The notes: generated by a model from the sequence alone, not told the origin. 64,000 nucleotides of DNA from Pedosphaera parvula Ellin514 (GCF_000172555.1 NZ_ABOX02000034.1:1-64000); one strand, 5' to 3'; positions 1 to 7,827 are shown, counted from the stretch's first letter. Program-made: numbers and translations.

Positions 1-84
1 ACATTGTTTAGCAAAAGCTCGTTTCAAGCGATTACAAAAAAGGTCGGACTTTACAGTCGCTTGCACTGCAGTGAATATCAGTTC

Positions 85-1560
85 ATGTCCAAGTGCCTTT
101 GCCACAGAGCCATCTGGCTCATTCTACTCTCTTTCGTTATCGCGTTGCAGGCAACCGGTCTGCCCGCCGAGACCTCCAGAACCACCGCGCCTGCGCCAAA
201 GAAACAGCTCCGTGCTGGCGCAGCAACCAGCAATATCACCCCGAAGCTGGGTGTCTCCATCAATGGCAACTTCCACGACACCAAGGCCACGCACGTCCAC
301 GATGAATTGCATGCCCGCTGCCTGGTATTGGATAATGGCGAAACCCGGCTTGCTTTTGTCGTTGTGGATAGCTGTCTCATCAAACGGGAAATCTTCGATC
401 AAGCCAAACGCCTTATCCATGAGCAAACGGGTTTGCCCGCCGACCATATCCTGATCTCCTCTACCCACAGCCATTCTGCTGCTGCCAGTGCCAGTATTTT
501 TCAGAGCGAAGCCGATCCTGAATACATTCACTTTTTGATCCCGCGCATTGCTGATGGTGTCCACCGGGCCATCAATAACCTCGCTCCCGCAAAAATCGCC
601 TGGGGCATCGCCAACGAAACCAATCAGGTTTTCAATCGACGTTGGAAGATGAAACCAGGTGCGGTCCTCGCCAATCCCTTCGGCGGAACGGATGAAGTAA
701 AAATGAACCCGCCAGTTGCGAATCCCAACCTCCTGGAACCTGCTGGGCCAACCGATCCCGGCATCACCTTCCTTTCAGTTCAATCACCCGAAGGCCGCCC
801 GATCGCTCTGCTGGCAAATTACTCTCTGCACTATGTTGGTGGTGTGCCGGACGGCGTTATCTCAGCGGATTATTATGGCGCTTTCGCCGAACGCATCACT
901 CAACTCATCAGCGCGGAACATCTTGATCCCGATTTCGTCGCCATCATGTCCAATGGCACCAGCGGCAACATCAACAACATCGATTTTCGCCATCCACACA
1001 AACAATTGCCACCCTTCGGCCAGATTCATCTCGTGGCTGATGCGGTCGCCAACGAGGTCTACAGCGTTTACAAAACCTTACAATACCAGGATTGGGTTCC
1101 GCTCCAGATGCTCCAGAGTGAAATTAACCTCGGCGTGCGCCATCCCAGCGAGGAAGAAATCGACCGTGCCAAAACCATTTTAACCAAGACAGGCGACATG
1201 AAAGATTTGAAAACACCTCAGGAAATCTACGCGCGCGAAACCATTTTGCTGAAGGATTATCCACAACACGTGCCTTTGATTCTTCAAACTATTAAAATTG
1301 GCGACCTCGCCATCGTCGGCATCCCATGTGAAGTCTTTGCCGAAACGGGCCTCGCCATTAAAGAGAAAAGCCCCTTCAAGCCCACCTTCACCATCTCGCT
1401 TGCGAACGGTTGGAACGGCTATCTCCCCACGCCGGAACAGCACAAGCTCGGTGGATACGAAACCTGGCGTGCCCGCTCCAGCTATCTCGAAGTGGATGCT
1501 TCCACTAAAATTTTTGACACTGTTATGACTTCTCTTTCCCACTTACAATCGGAACGCTAA
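85..1560 (+). CDS. Secreted neutral/alkaline ceramidase-like hydrolase
   Basis: The protein resembles the N-terminal domain of neutral/alkaline (non-lysosomal) ceramidases, zinc amidohydrolases that release fatty acids from ceramide; the substrate here is unproven. The ATG at 85 is preferred over the upstream TTG at 4 because it opens directly into a signal peptide with a hydrophobic core (WLILLSFVIALQA). Visible family features are the RAGAATSNITP opening of the mature domain, a metal-site STHSHS motif near residues 126-131, a later NYSLHYVGG histidine, and an SNGTSGNINN segment where ceramidases carry the nucleophile loop. The 491 residues lack the C-terminal immunoglobulin-like domain of full-length ceramidases. 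The 3' end overlaps the convergent ATE-like gene by 38 bp. The family call is good; the substrate is uncertain. Confidence 0.8.
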   Translation: MSKCLCHRAIWLILLSFVIALQATGLPAETSRTTAPAPKKQLRAGAATSNITPKLGVSINGNFHDTKATHVHDELHARCLVLDNGETRLAFVVVDSCLIKREIFDQAKRLIHEQTGLPADHILISSTHSHSAAASASIFQSEADPEYIHFLIPRIADGVHRAINNLAPAKIAWGIANETNQVFNRRWKMKPGAVLANPFGGTDEVKMNPPVANPNLLEPAGPTDPGITFLSVQSPEGRPIALLANYSLHYVGGVPDGVISADYYGAFAERITQLISAEHLDPDFVAIMSNGTSGNINNIDFRHPHKQLPPFGQIHLVADAVANEVYSVYKTLQYQDWVPLQMLQSEINLGVRHPSEEEIDRAKTILTKTGDMKDLKTPQEIYARETILLKDYPQHVPLILQTIKIGDLAIVGIPCEVFAETGLAIKEKSPFKPTFTISLANGWNGYLPTPEQHKLGGYETWRARSSYLEVDASTKIFDTVMTSLSHLQSER

Positions 1561-2344
1561 AACCACTTGCAACGACAAGTTTGTCCAATCCGCCCTCGTG
1601 GAAGAGTCGACGGTATTCTTCACTCTCAAGCAGATGCTGGGTCACCTCCTTCGTCTCTCTTTCGAGCAGGTATTTCAACTCTTTCAGGTCGCCGGACCAT
1701 CTCACCCCGTTGAAAAATTCCACACCGTCAAACTGCGTCTTGTAAAGAGAACTCTGCGAATAACAGGAGCCCAGATGAATGAACTCAAAACCATTATCCG
1801 CGAAATGATTTACCGCCGTGGTCATCATGTGCAGGCCCAGGCTTTTATTGAAGTAGTTCAAGTCGTAAAAAGCATAGGAATAAAACGCGAGTTTTTTTCC
1901 CTCCAGATAGAGTGTCACAATCCCAAGTTCCGCGCCCGTGCTGGCGTCGGTAAATAGCAGCACATGTGAGGTCACCTTGTTATTGAACAGTGAATCCAAT
2001 CGCTCATAGCCCATGACTTCCTTCCCAAATCGAGCATCGGCATACTGCTTGCAGAACTCCCGGCGCTTCGGCGTGTAATCAAACTTTTCCCGGGGAATAA
2101 GCTCAAAGATAATTCCTTCCCCTTTGCGCAGAACACGCCGGTTTTCAGAGGAAGGCGTGAACTTCCCCAGATTGACCCTCAATTGCCGGCAAAGATAAAA
2201 ACGGTCGAGGTTGCGGGACGAAGGAAGAAAACCTTGATTGAACAAATCAGCCGGAGTCTCTCCCGCTTCGGGAAAGGCCCAGATGGCATACGAATAGATA
2301 TAATGCCCGTGGTCGGCTTTGTGCTCGGAAAACAGCAGCTTCAT
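1523..2344 (-). CDS. Divergent arginyl-tRNA-protein transferase (ATE)-like protein
   Basis: 273 residues resembling ATE/Bpt aminoacyl-tRNA-protein transferases, which have a GNAT-like fold and move an amino acid from tRNA to a peptide N terminus. The N-terminal part keeps the ATE layout, a GF..S segment followed by F.PSSENRRVLRK, but the usual cysteine cluster between them is reduced to one Cys (YLCRQLRV). The C-terminal half keeps the counterpart of the ATE_C core: LAFYSYAFYD, KSLGLHMMTTAV, FIHLGSCYSQSSLYKTQF. It is the last gene of a three-gene minus-strand unit, 9 bp after the alanine racemase and convergent with the ceramidase-like gene. Because the cysteines are missing and the neighbours are metabolic, the acceptor may be a small peptide or metabolite rather than a degradation-targeted protein; that is inference. 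Confidence 0.6.
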   Translation of the reverse strand: MKLLFSEHKADHGHYIYSYAIWAFPEAGETPADLFNQGFLPSSRNLDRFYLCRQLRVNLGKFTPSSENRRVLRKGEGIIFELIPREKFDYTPKRREFCKQYADARFGKEVMGYERLDSLFNNKVTSHVLLFTDASTGAELGIVTLYLEGKKLAFYSYAFYDLNYFNKSLGLHMMTTAVNHFADNGFEFIHLGSCYSQSSLYKTQFDGVEFFNGVRWSGDLKELKYLLERETKEVTQHLLESEEYRRLFHEGGLDKLVVASGFSVPIVSGKEKS

Positions 2345-2353
2345 GCAGCGCTA

Positions 2354-3532
2354 CTATGACAGGTAAATCCGTGGCAGGCGAGCACGCCATCCAGTGAGAA
2401 TATCGTAGGACACTGAGTTCTTCCATCGGGCCACGTCATGCACGGAAATTTCCTCATCGCCTTGCCGCCCCATCAGCACGATCTCTTCCCAAAGTTGCGC
2501 TTCCGGAACGTCTGTCACATCCACCATGATGGCATCCATCGCCACTCCGCCCACCAGCGGCGCGCGTCGTCCTCGAATGAGCACATAACCTTCATTACGG
2601 ATGCGTGGATATCCGTCGCCATAGCCTATGGGAATCACACCGATCCGTCGCGGCGATGGGGCCTTGTATCGCATTCCATAGCCAACCACATCCTCAGCTT
2701 CGATGTTTTGGAAAGCCGCAATCCTGGCCTTCACCGACATTACCGGTGCAATGCCCGGGATACGTCGACATACCTGTGAAGGATAAACGCCGTACTGCAA
2801 CAGACCGATCCGCACCATATCGAAGTGAGCCTGCGGCAAATCGAGGAACCCGCCACTGTTGCAGATATGCCGATACTTCACATGGATGCTTTTATCTGCC
2901 AATTCCGCCAAAACCATCTTGAAACGCTCGAGTTGCAAATTGGCAAAGGTTTTGTCCAATTCATCCGACATGGCGAAGTGACTCAACACTCCTTCGAACT
3001 GGAGCGACTTCGTGGACAGAATGAATTCCACCAACGCCAAAGCTTCAGTCCAACGGACTCCGTAACGATTCATGCCGGTATTAATTTTCAGATGCACCGG
3101 AACGGGCCTGCCCACTTTCTCCGCCAGTTTCCCCAACTTAAGGACCACCTCCTGTGAATCCACACAACAGGTCAGGTTTTGGGCCACACACCATGGCAGT
3201 TCTTCATCCTGTCGTTCGCCGAGGAGCAGGATGCGGGTATCGATGCCGCCACCGCGCAGGGCCATGGCCTCATCCAGATTGCTCAACGACAGAAACTCCA
3301 CCCCGGCTTCGAGCGCTGCCTTCGCGACTTTCAACCCGCCATGCCCATAGGCCTCATCCTTGACGACCAAAAGAAGTTTTAGACCTTTCGTTTTCTCCCG
3401 GTTGATCACTTCGTAATTGCGTCGAAGCTGTTTTAGGTCAATTTCAATCCAGGCAGGCCGGCGCGGCCTGTCGATTGGCCGACCCGATTGCACTGTTTCT
3501 GAATGCGTTTCGTGAACTACGTTTGAACTCAT
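2354..3532 (-). CDS. alr: Alanine racemase, PLP-dependent
   Basis: Fold-type III PLP racemase converting L-alanine to D-alanine, normally for peptidoglycan. The PLP lysine is K58 in VVKDEAYGHG (the family usually reads VVKANAYGHG). The conserved arginine lies in INTGMNRYG near residue 156, the catalytic tyrosine in VVGYGMRY near 285, and GVIPIGYGDGYPR follows. At 392 residues it is slightly longer than usual because of an N-terminal extension of about 25 polar residues before the PAWIEIDL start of the barrel. It is the middle gene of a tight operon, 5 bp downstream of a PurD-like ATP-grasp gene and 9 bp upstream of the ATE-like gene. That context suggests it may feed a D-amino acid into a dedicated ligation pathway. 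Whether it is the cell's only Alr cannot be judged from this window. Confidence 0.93.
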   Translation of the reverse strand: MSSNVVHETHSETVQSGRPIDRPRRPAWIEIDLKQLRRNYEVINREKTKGLKLLLVVKDEAYGHGGLKVAKAALEAGVEFLSLSNLDEAMALRGGGIDTRILLLGERQDEELPWCVAQNLTCCVDSQEVVLKLGKLAEKVGRPVPVHLKINTGMNRYGVRWTEALALVEFILSTKSLQFEGVLSHFAMSDELDKTFANLQLERFKMVLAELADKSIHVKYRHICNSGGFLDLPQAHFDMVRIGLLQYGVYPSQVCRRIPGIAPVMSVKARIAAFQNIEAEDVVGYGMRYKAPSPRRIGVIPIGYGDGYPRIRNEGYVLIRGRRAPLVGGVAMDAIMVDVTDVPEAQLWEEIVLMGRQGDEEISVHDVARWKNSVSYDILTGWRARLPRIYLS

Positions 3533-3537
3533 TTCGT

Positions 3538-4818
3538 TTAAATATTACCGGGAGGCCAAAGGCTTTGCCCGATATCAGTCCGGAAATAGCTTCCCAGGCT
3601 TCGTATTTTTCGAATATTTGAGTACGCCTTCTGAACGGCCTCCTCCAAGGATGCACTCAGTGCGATCACATCGCAAATCCGATGACCCGCCGAAAAGAGC
3701 CTCCCTTCGTGATCACCGGTTACTTCGTTCCACCAGACATCACAATCAAATGGCCCTGCTCTCTCGATCGGCAATAATGGCCCGTTGACGTGTACATAGG
3801 GATAACCATAACCCGCCAACGTAATGGAACAGCCAAAGTTCAAATCGCGCTTAAACTGAATCTCCAGTTTTTTATTTTGTGCAGTCTTTAATAGCACCTC
3901 AAAGGGATTCTCCAGCATCCGTAAAATCATTGCACCGGAGGTCACCCCGATGCGGATGTTATATTCGATGACATGCCATTTATTATCCCGCCGCACGGCC
4001 GTAACTTGAATGGGACCGTGATAATCGACCTCACGCAACCACGGAAGCAAGGGACGAATGAGTTCGCGTGCGAGGCCGTATTTGTCATCCGGATCGCGCT
4101 CCACCAAACCTCCTAGCGGTGCACCTGCCACCACGCCCATGTTCCCGTTGAACGCTCGCTTGTATTCCTGGTTCGTGACGAGCGAATAAATTTCTCCATG
4201 GCTTATCAATGCGATATGCCCGGCTTCAGCCCGTCCCATGTACTCCTGCAAAAACACACCTTCTGCATAATCAACGTTTCTTAACCAGGAGCGCGTATCT
4301 TCGATCGTTTCGCACAGGATGGTGTGAATCGGACTCGTCGGTGAACAAAGCGGGTTCTTGATGACGTATGGATGCGGGTGTTTCTCCAGAATCGATTCCG
4401 CTTCCAACCGATTGGATGCGACATACGCCTTGGGAAATGGAATTTTGAATTGATGGCACAGCTTGCGGGCAAAATCGCGCTCCCGCTCAATTTTCATTCC
4501 ATCGCCGGTCGGACCAAAAATCAGTGCCTTGGAATCCATCAGCTCCTTTGCCCAGGGAGCCAGAGCCCAATCAATTGACATCGGCACAACGAGATGAATG
4601 CGCTTCTCCTGTATCAACTGGTTGGGATTGGGAAACTGTTCGCGAGAGTAGGCTGGCCCCGCGATGGACGGAGGGTAATGAGCATAGTTCCGCGTGAGAT
4701 AGGTGGAAACGTCTGCACCATCGTCCTTTAAAATCTGCGTTGCGCTGTAGGCAAATGCTCCGACCCCCAAGACCATCACCGAAGGTGAATTGATTGAAGA
4801 GGCGGATTTCTTTGTCAT
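3538..4818 (-). CDS. PurD-like ATP-grasp ligase
   Basis: 426 residues with the architecture of phosphoribosylamine-glycine ligase: an N-terminal Rossmann-like part (VMVLGVGAFAYSATQIL), a middle section GPTGDGMKIERERDFARKL, then an ATP-grasp domain with YVIKNPL, VFLQEYMGR, a TNQEYKRAFNGNMG stretch matching the QDHKR/DGD region of PurD, and VIEYNIRIG as the metal-binding strand. Several canonical PurD positions differ, for example there is no GPNTGGMG loop (it reads GNMGVVAG). A paralogue with another amine or amino-acid substrate is therefore as likely as true PurD. It is the first gene of an operon with an alanine racemase (5 bp away) and an ATE-like transferase. The 249-bp repeated hairpin element starts about 100 bp upstream of its ATG. 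Confidence 0.75.
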   Translation of the reverse strand: MTKKSASSINSPSVMVLGVGAFAYSATQILKDDGADVSTYLTRNYAHYPPSIAGPAYSREQFPNPNQLIQEKRIHLVVPMSIDWALAPWAKELMDSKALIFGPTGDGMKIERERDFARKLCHQFKIPFPKAYVASNRLEAESILEKHPHPYVIKNPLCSPTSPIHTILCETIEDTRSWLRNVDYAEGVFLQEYMGRAEAGHIALISHGEIYSLVTNQEYKRAFNGNMGVVAGAPLGGLVERDPDDKYGLARELIRPLLPWLREVDYHGPIQVTAVRRDNKWHVIEYNIRIGVTSGAMILRMLENPFEVLLKTAQNKKLEIQFKRDLNFGCSITLAGYGYPYVHVNGPLLPIERAGPFDCDVWWNEVTGDHEGRLFSAGHRICDVIALSASLEEAVQKAYSNIRKIRSLGSYFRTDIGQSLWPPGNI

Positions 4819-4919
4819 TCGGTGCGATTCTTTCTGGGCGGCACTCCGCCTCGACTATTAAACACTCTATTTTTGTTATTTTAACATAAAGGGAGTCAGC
4901 GCGATTACAAGGGAGGCCA

Positions 4920-5168
4920 GACGCATCTTAATGCCGCCGCAATCCGGCGAAAATCGCGAATTGCCGCAACTCCGAAAGCCTGCCACGGCTAATGCGTCAG
5001 CAATTGAAACGGCCCTGGACAAAATAATTAAACGAACTGGCGTGATGCACAAGAAAATACCCTTATTGAAATCGGGCAATAAGGGTATTTTAAAAGCAGT
5101 TATACCCCGTGTCGAGAGAAATGGTGCGGCGGCAAACATTCTGAAGGGAGAACGCATTTAGATGCGTC
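4920..5168. repeat. Dispersed hairpin element, copy 1
   Basis: This fills most of the gene-free stretch 4819-5272. The whole block is recognisably similar to 54588-54844. Copy 1 ends in perfect 9-bp inverted repeats, GACGCATCT at 4920-4928 and AGATGCGTC at 5160-5168. Its core is a perfect 15-bp stem with an 8-nt loop: arms AAAATACCCTTATTG (5054-5068) and CAATAAGGGTATTTT (5077-5091). A weaker stem, CGCCG/CGGCG, lies near 4935-4949. The second copy has the same hairpin with one exchanged base pair. The short ORF on the minus strand across the element is not credible as a gene. Possible readings are a miniature mobile element, or a structured leader RNA for the ATP-grasp/alr operon that begins about 100 bp to its left. 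Confidence 0.75.
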
Positions 5169-5219
5169 CGCCTTGATCACAAAGGAAGCCAATGAGATTG
5201 GTCCGGCACACAAAAGAAA

Positions 5220-5247
5220 AACGGGTCTTCCGTTCAGAAGACCCGTT
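5220..5247 (-). terminator. Rho-independent terminator of the Gfo/Idh oxidoreductase gene
   Basis: Perfect 11-bp stem, AACGGGTCTTC (5220-5230) and GAAGACCCGTT (5237-5247), with a 6-nt loop. On the minus strand it is followed by a T-rich tail (TTTTTCTTTT) and begins about 25 bp past the stop of the oxidoreductase. It should separate that transcript from the hairpin element and the ATP-grasp operon further left. Confidence 0.88.
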
Positions 5248-5272
5248 CCTTTAAGTTGAAGCTGGAGTTGGA

Positions 5273-6406
5273 TTATGCTCTTGCCAGTGAAACCACTTTC
5301 TTCTGAGTGTGCGACTCGAGTGCGGCAGCGAACAACTCATGACTGAGCACCGCTTCCTCCGGCGTCGCGCAACCAAACCGTGTTCCCAGTTCCCCTGCCC
5401 GTTCCGCCGCGTAAGCCGCCCACATTTGCAGGAAACAATCTGGAAAGCCAACTTCGAAGATGCCGCCAGTGATGGTTTGAAATGGCATCTGATATCCTAA
5501 ATCAATCTTTTGCCAAATCTGCTCCTTGCCACGCTCGAATATCCACAATGTCTTGGGGTCCTTGGTGCTGAAACGAACGCCGCCCTCCGTGCCCAATACC
5601 TCGATGAACCAGGTGTTCATTTCACCGGGAGCGAGGCGCTTCATCTCCAGACGCATGGGGACTTCCTCGTTATTGATCAAAACTTCCGTATGCAGCATCG
5701 CATTGTCCCAGGTGTCGCAGGGAGCCATGCCACCTTTGCCATCCGGACGTTGGGTGTAAACCTTCTGCAATTGCGCATACACGCGCAACGGTTTCCAACC
5801 CATGCGGAAGGGCACATGCACGACATGCATTCCCAAATCGCCCATGACGCCAATTTCGCCGTTGGTTTTGTTCTGGCGCTTCCAATTGACTGCTTTGTTC
5901 GGGTCCATGTCGCTGGCGTGCCAGAAACCGGAACGGATTTCCATGATGCGCCCGATCTTTCCAGAGTGCACATATTGCATGGCGCGTTGCGCTCCGGGCA
6001 GGAACGGAAATTCACTGCTGCACCGCACAAAACGACCAGACTTCCTGACCGCTTCATGAATTGTCTTCGACGCATTCAGGTCAATGCCAAACGGCTTCTC
6101 GGCCAGCAGATCTTTGCCGGAATTCAGCACATCGAGGTACAGCTTTTCATGCAAATTGTGCGGCACCGCCACATAGACCACATCGACATCGGGTGAGCGC
6201 AACAACTCCTGATGATCCTTGGTGAGCAACTTGACTGTCGGCACTTGCTTGAACCATTCCAGCAGTTTGTCCTGCAAATCGCAAACGGCCACGAGTTCCG
6301 CCTGCACTGGAAAATTCTCCAGCACAAACCAGCGACCGAACGCACTGGCAGCCTCGCGTCCCATCAAACCGCCACCGATAATTCCCAAACGCATCTTTTG
6401 TTTCAT
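5273..6406 (-). CDS. Gfo/Idh/MocA family NAD(P)-dependent oxidoreductase
   Basis: Likely a sugar or polyol dehydrogenase of the Gfo/Idh/MocA family. The ATG at 6406 is chosen because it starts just before the Rossmann strand RLGIIGGGLMG; the longer frame to 6481 adds a stretch with no family features. The characteristic EKP motif is present (LLAEKPFGIDL, lysine as catalytic base), followed by the C-terminal alpha/beta substrate domain with MGDLGMHVVHVPF (a conserved H after GDLG) and a typical ending. The length, 377 residues, is normal. The gene stands alone between its own terminator (5220-5247) and a divergent membrane-protein gene. The substrate cannot be read from the sequence. Confidence 0.88.
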   Translation of the reverse strand: MKQKMRLGIIGGGLMGREAASAFGRWFVLENFPVQAELVAVCDLQDKLLEWFKQVPTVKLLTKDHQELLRSPDVDVVYVAVPHNLHEKLYLDVLNSGKDLLAEKPFGIDLNASKTIHEAVRKSGRFVRCSSEFPFLPGAQRAMQYVHSGKIGRIMEIRSGFWHASDMDPNKAVNWKRQNKTNGEIGVMGDLGMHVVHVPFRMGWKPLRVYAQLQKVYTQRPDGKGGMAPCDTWDNAMLHTEVLINNEEVPMRLEMKRLAPGEMNTWFIEVLGTEGGVRFSTKDPKTLWIFERGKEQIWQKIDLGYQMPFQTITGGIFEVGFPDCFLQMWAAYAAERAGELGTRFGCATPEEAVLSHELFAAALESHTQKKVVSLARA

Positions 6407-6539
6407 AAATTCCAAAATGCTGAAAAGCCGAAGCATATGTTCAGTGCTCCCGTCGGGCAACATTTTTGGCTGAATTCCCAAGCCAGTAAAATATTAACCT
6501 GATTATGCTTGCCACCCGTTTTGCTGATATGTATGTTAT

Positions 6540-6555
6540 TTCTGTAACGACAGAA
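6540..6555. promoter_or_regulatory. 16-bp perfect inverted repeat in a divergent promoter region
   Basis: TTCTGT-AACG-ACAGAA is a perfect 6+6 palindrome around 4 nt. It lies 32 bp before the ATG at 6588 and about 134 bp from the oxidoreductase start on the other strand. A direct repeat of the type TCNGTAACGA overlaps it (6541-6550 and 6566-6575). It could be an operator for a dimeric repressor; the CTGT/ACAG spacing is too short for a classical LexA box. No regulator gene is adjacent. Confidence 0.35.
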
Positions 6556-6587
6556 CTTACTAAATTCAGTAACGAAAAAGGCAAACT

Positions 6588-7028
6588 ATGAAACCTATAT
6601 TGGCAACAATGGAAACGGCAGGAAATCCGCTTGCGACGGTCTGGACCTATCTGGCCTATCTCGCAATCAGCGTCGGCCTCACCGTCTGGGTGGCCAGGAC
6701 CTTGCACAAAAATGGCCGCATCTTTCTCGTCGACAGCTTTTTGGGCAACGAACCGTTGGCCGATTCTGTAAATCACCTGCTGGTGGTGGGATTTTATCTC
6801 ATCAATATTGGTTTTGTTACCCTGGCACTAAAATACGGCGATAAGGCCACCGACGCACAAACCGCCCTTGAAACGTTAAGCAGCAAGGTGGGCATGGTGC
6901 TGGTGGTGTTGGGGATCATGCACTTCTTCAATCTCTTTGCGTTCTCGAAGATGCGCCGCCGCGCGAATCTGCAAAGGCGAACACCCCCGGCGGTGCCACA
7001 AGGCTTCGTGAGACCAGTGCATGGGTGA
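6588..7028 (+). CDS. Conserved hypothetical integral membrane protein
   Basis: A 146-residue protein with three probable transmembrane segments: near 17-36 (TYLAYLAISVGLTVWVARTL), near 62-80 (HLLVVGFYLINIGFVTLAL) and near 101-117 (VGMVLVVLGIMHFFNLFAF), ending in a basic cytoplasmic tail. A loop reading FLVDSFLGNEPLADSVN between the first two looks conserved-type. I cannot assign a function. Its ATG lies 32 bp after a palindromic putative operator. Its stop is followed after 10 bp by a 13-bp-stem hairpin and then a small ORF with a strong ribosome binding site, so a two-gene transcript is possible. Confidence 0.7.
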   Translation: MKPILATMETAGNPLATVWTYLAYLAISVGLTVWVARTLHKNGRIFLVDSFLGNEPLADSVNHLLVVGFYLINIGFVTLALKYGDKATDAQTALETLSSKVGMVLVVLGIMHFFNLFAFSKMRRRANLQRRTPPAVPQGFVRPVHG

Positions 7029-7038
7029 GGGAAGCATG

Positions 7039-7079
7039 GAAGACGGTGAGCCGAATGGGGAATCCCGCTCACCGTCTTC
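7039..7079 (+). other. 13-bp-stem hairpin between the membrane-protein gene and a small ORF
   Basis: Arms GAAGACGGTGAGC (7039-7051) and GCTCACCGTCTTC (7067-7079) pair perfectly around a 15-nt loop. There is no T-run after the stem; instead the sequence continues into an AAAGGAGG Shine-Dalgarno at about 7084-7091. It is therefore more likely an attenuator or processing/stability hairpin than a simple terminator. Confidence 0.5.
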
Positions 7080-7095
7080 GCTTAAAGGAGGCAGC

Positions 7096-7209
7096 ATGAA
7101 AAAACTTTATGTCCTCTTTGATCAATGTCTCCGCCCCTCTCAAATTCTGCAATTAATCCGGCTCTTCAATGGCGTTGAAACTTATCCAACTATAAGCGAA
7201 CTCCTTTAA
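7096..7209 (+). CDS. Small ORF (37 aa) with a very strong ribosome binding site
   Basis: The ATG at 7096 follows a perfect AAAGGAGG at ideal spacing, which is the main reason to call it. The peptide starts MKKLYVLFDQCLRPSQILQL and ends ...YPTISELL. It resembles the start of a longer protein rather than a complete small one, and its last 20 bp overlap the 3' end of the convergent ORF6N gene. One reading is a gene truncated when the ORF6N gene arrived; another is a genuine small protein encoded after the membrane protein. I do not recognise a family. Confidence 0.35.
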   Translation: MKKLYVLFDQCLRPSQILQLIRLFNGVETYPTISELL

Positions 7210-7783
7210 CCTTTTTTAACGCCTTTCCGGTGGAGTCTTTTACGTGGAATCCAATTTCGCGCGGCTTCCCGTCTGTTTCATTTGGCAACTGCGCCAAATC
7301 CTTAATCTCTTCCAATATTTGAAGGATAGCCCTCTCATGGTCATCCAGGCGGTCTGTCAATTGGTGCTCCAGGGCTGAAAGCTTTTCGGCGAGCAATTTG
7401 TTATTCGTGAGCAGGTCCCGCATCTTGACAAATGCGCGAACCACAAAAACGCTCATGGCGACGGCCCTCTGGCTTTTTAAAATATTCGCCGCCATTAATG
7501 CACCATGCTCGGTAAACGCATAAGGCAAAGTTCGGCGTCCACCCCTTGTCGGCTTTGACATCGTATTTTGCGATGTCAAAGCTTCCTGCTCCTCCCGGGT
7601 GAGTTGGAAGAGGAAATCAGCCGGAAATCGGCTGCGATTTCTTTTTATCGCTTCGTTGAACCGGAAAGTAGGAACCCCATATACCTTTGCCAGGTCGGTA
7701 TCCAAAATGACGCGTTCCCCGCGAATGACCTGAATCATCGTTCCCAAATCACCATTTGCCAAAGTGAGTTTGTTCTTTTTCAC
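7190..7783 (-). CDS. ORF6N domain DNA-binding protein
   Basis: The N-terminal ~95 residues match the ORF6N domain, a DNA-binding module of phage and poxvirus-type proteins that is also common as a stand-alone bacterial gene: VIRGERVILDTDLAKVYGV, then RFNEAIKRNRSRFPADF, and YAFTEHGALMAANIL. The second half is a predicted coiled-coil region (NNKLLAEKLSALEHQL... DHERAILQILEEIKDL) followed by a basic tail. The length of 197 residues is typical. These proteins are often mobile cargo or phage remnants, but no other phage gene is adjacent. The ATG is close to the 3' side of the aldolase gene (44 bp), so it might be read from that transcript. Confidence 0.85.
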   Translation of the reverse strand: MKKNKLTLANGDLGTMIQVIRGERVILDTDLAKVYGVPTFRFNEAIKRNRSRFPADFLFQLTREEQEALTSQNTMSKPTRGGRRTLPYAFTEHGALMAANILKSQRAVAMSVFVVRAFVKMRDLLTNNKLLAEKLSALEHQLTDRLDDHERAILQILEEIKDLAQLPNETDGKPREIGFHVKDSTGKALKKVKGVRL

Positions 7784-7827
7784 GAGTTCGAGTTAATTTA
7801 CTTGGATTTAAAACCTCTAAACCAGAT

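Noticed and set aside
4876-5157. 93-codon minus-strand ORF in the hairpin element, similar to the one at 54492-54821
   Set aside because: The similarity is explained by the DNA repeat; the frame breaks differently in copy 2, and the hairpin changes are paired rather than codon-like.
4920-5168. T-box riboswitch in the leader of the alr operon
   Set aside because: The conserved T-box sequence and antiterminator layout are absent on the minus strand.
5510-6196. 228-codon plus-strand ORF
   Set aside because: It is antisense to the Gfo/Idh oxidoreductase, which has clear Rossmann and EKP motifs.
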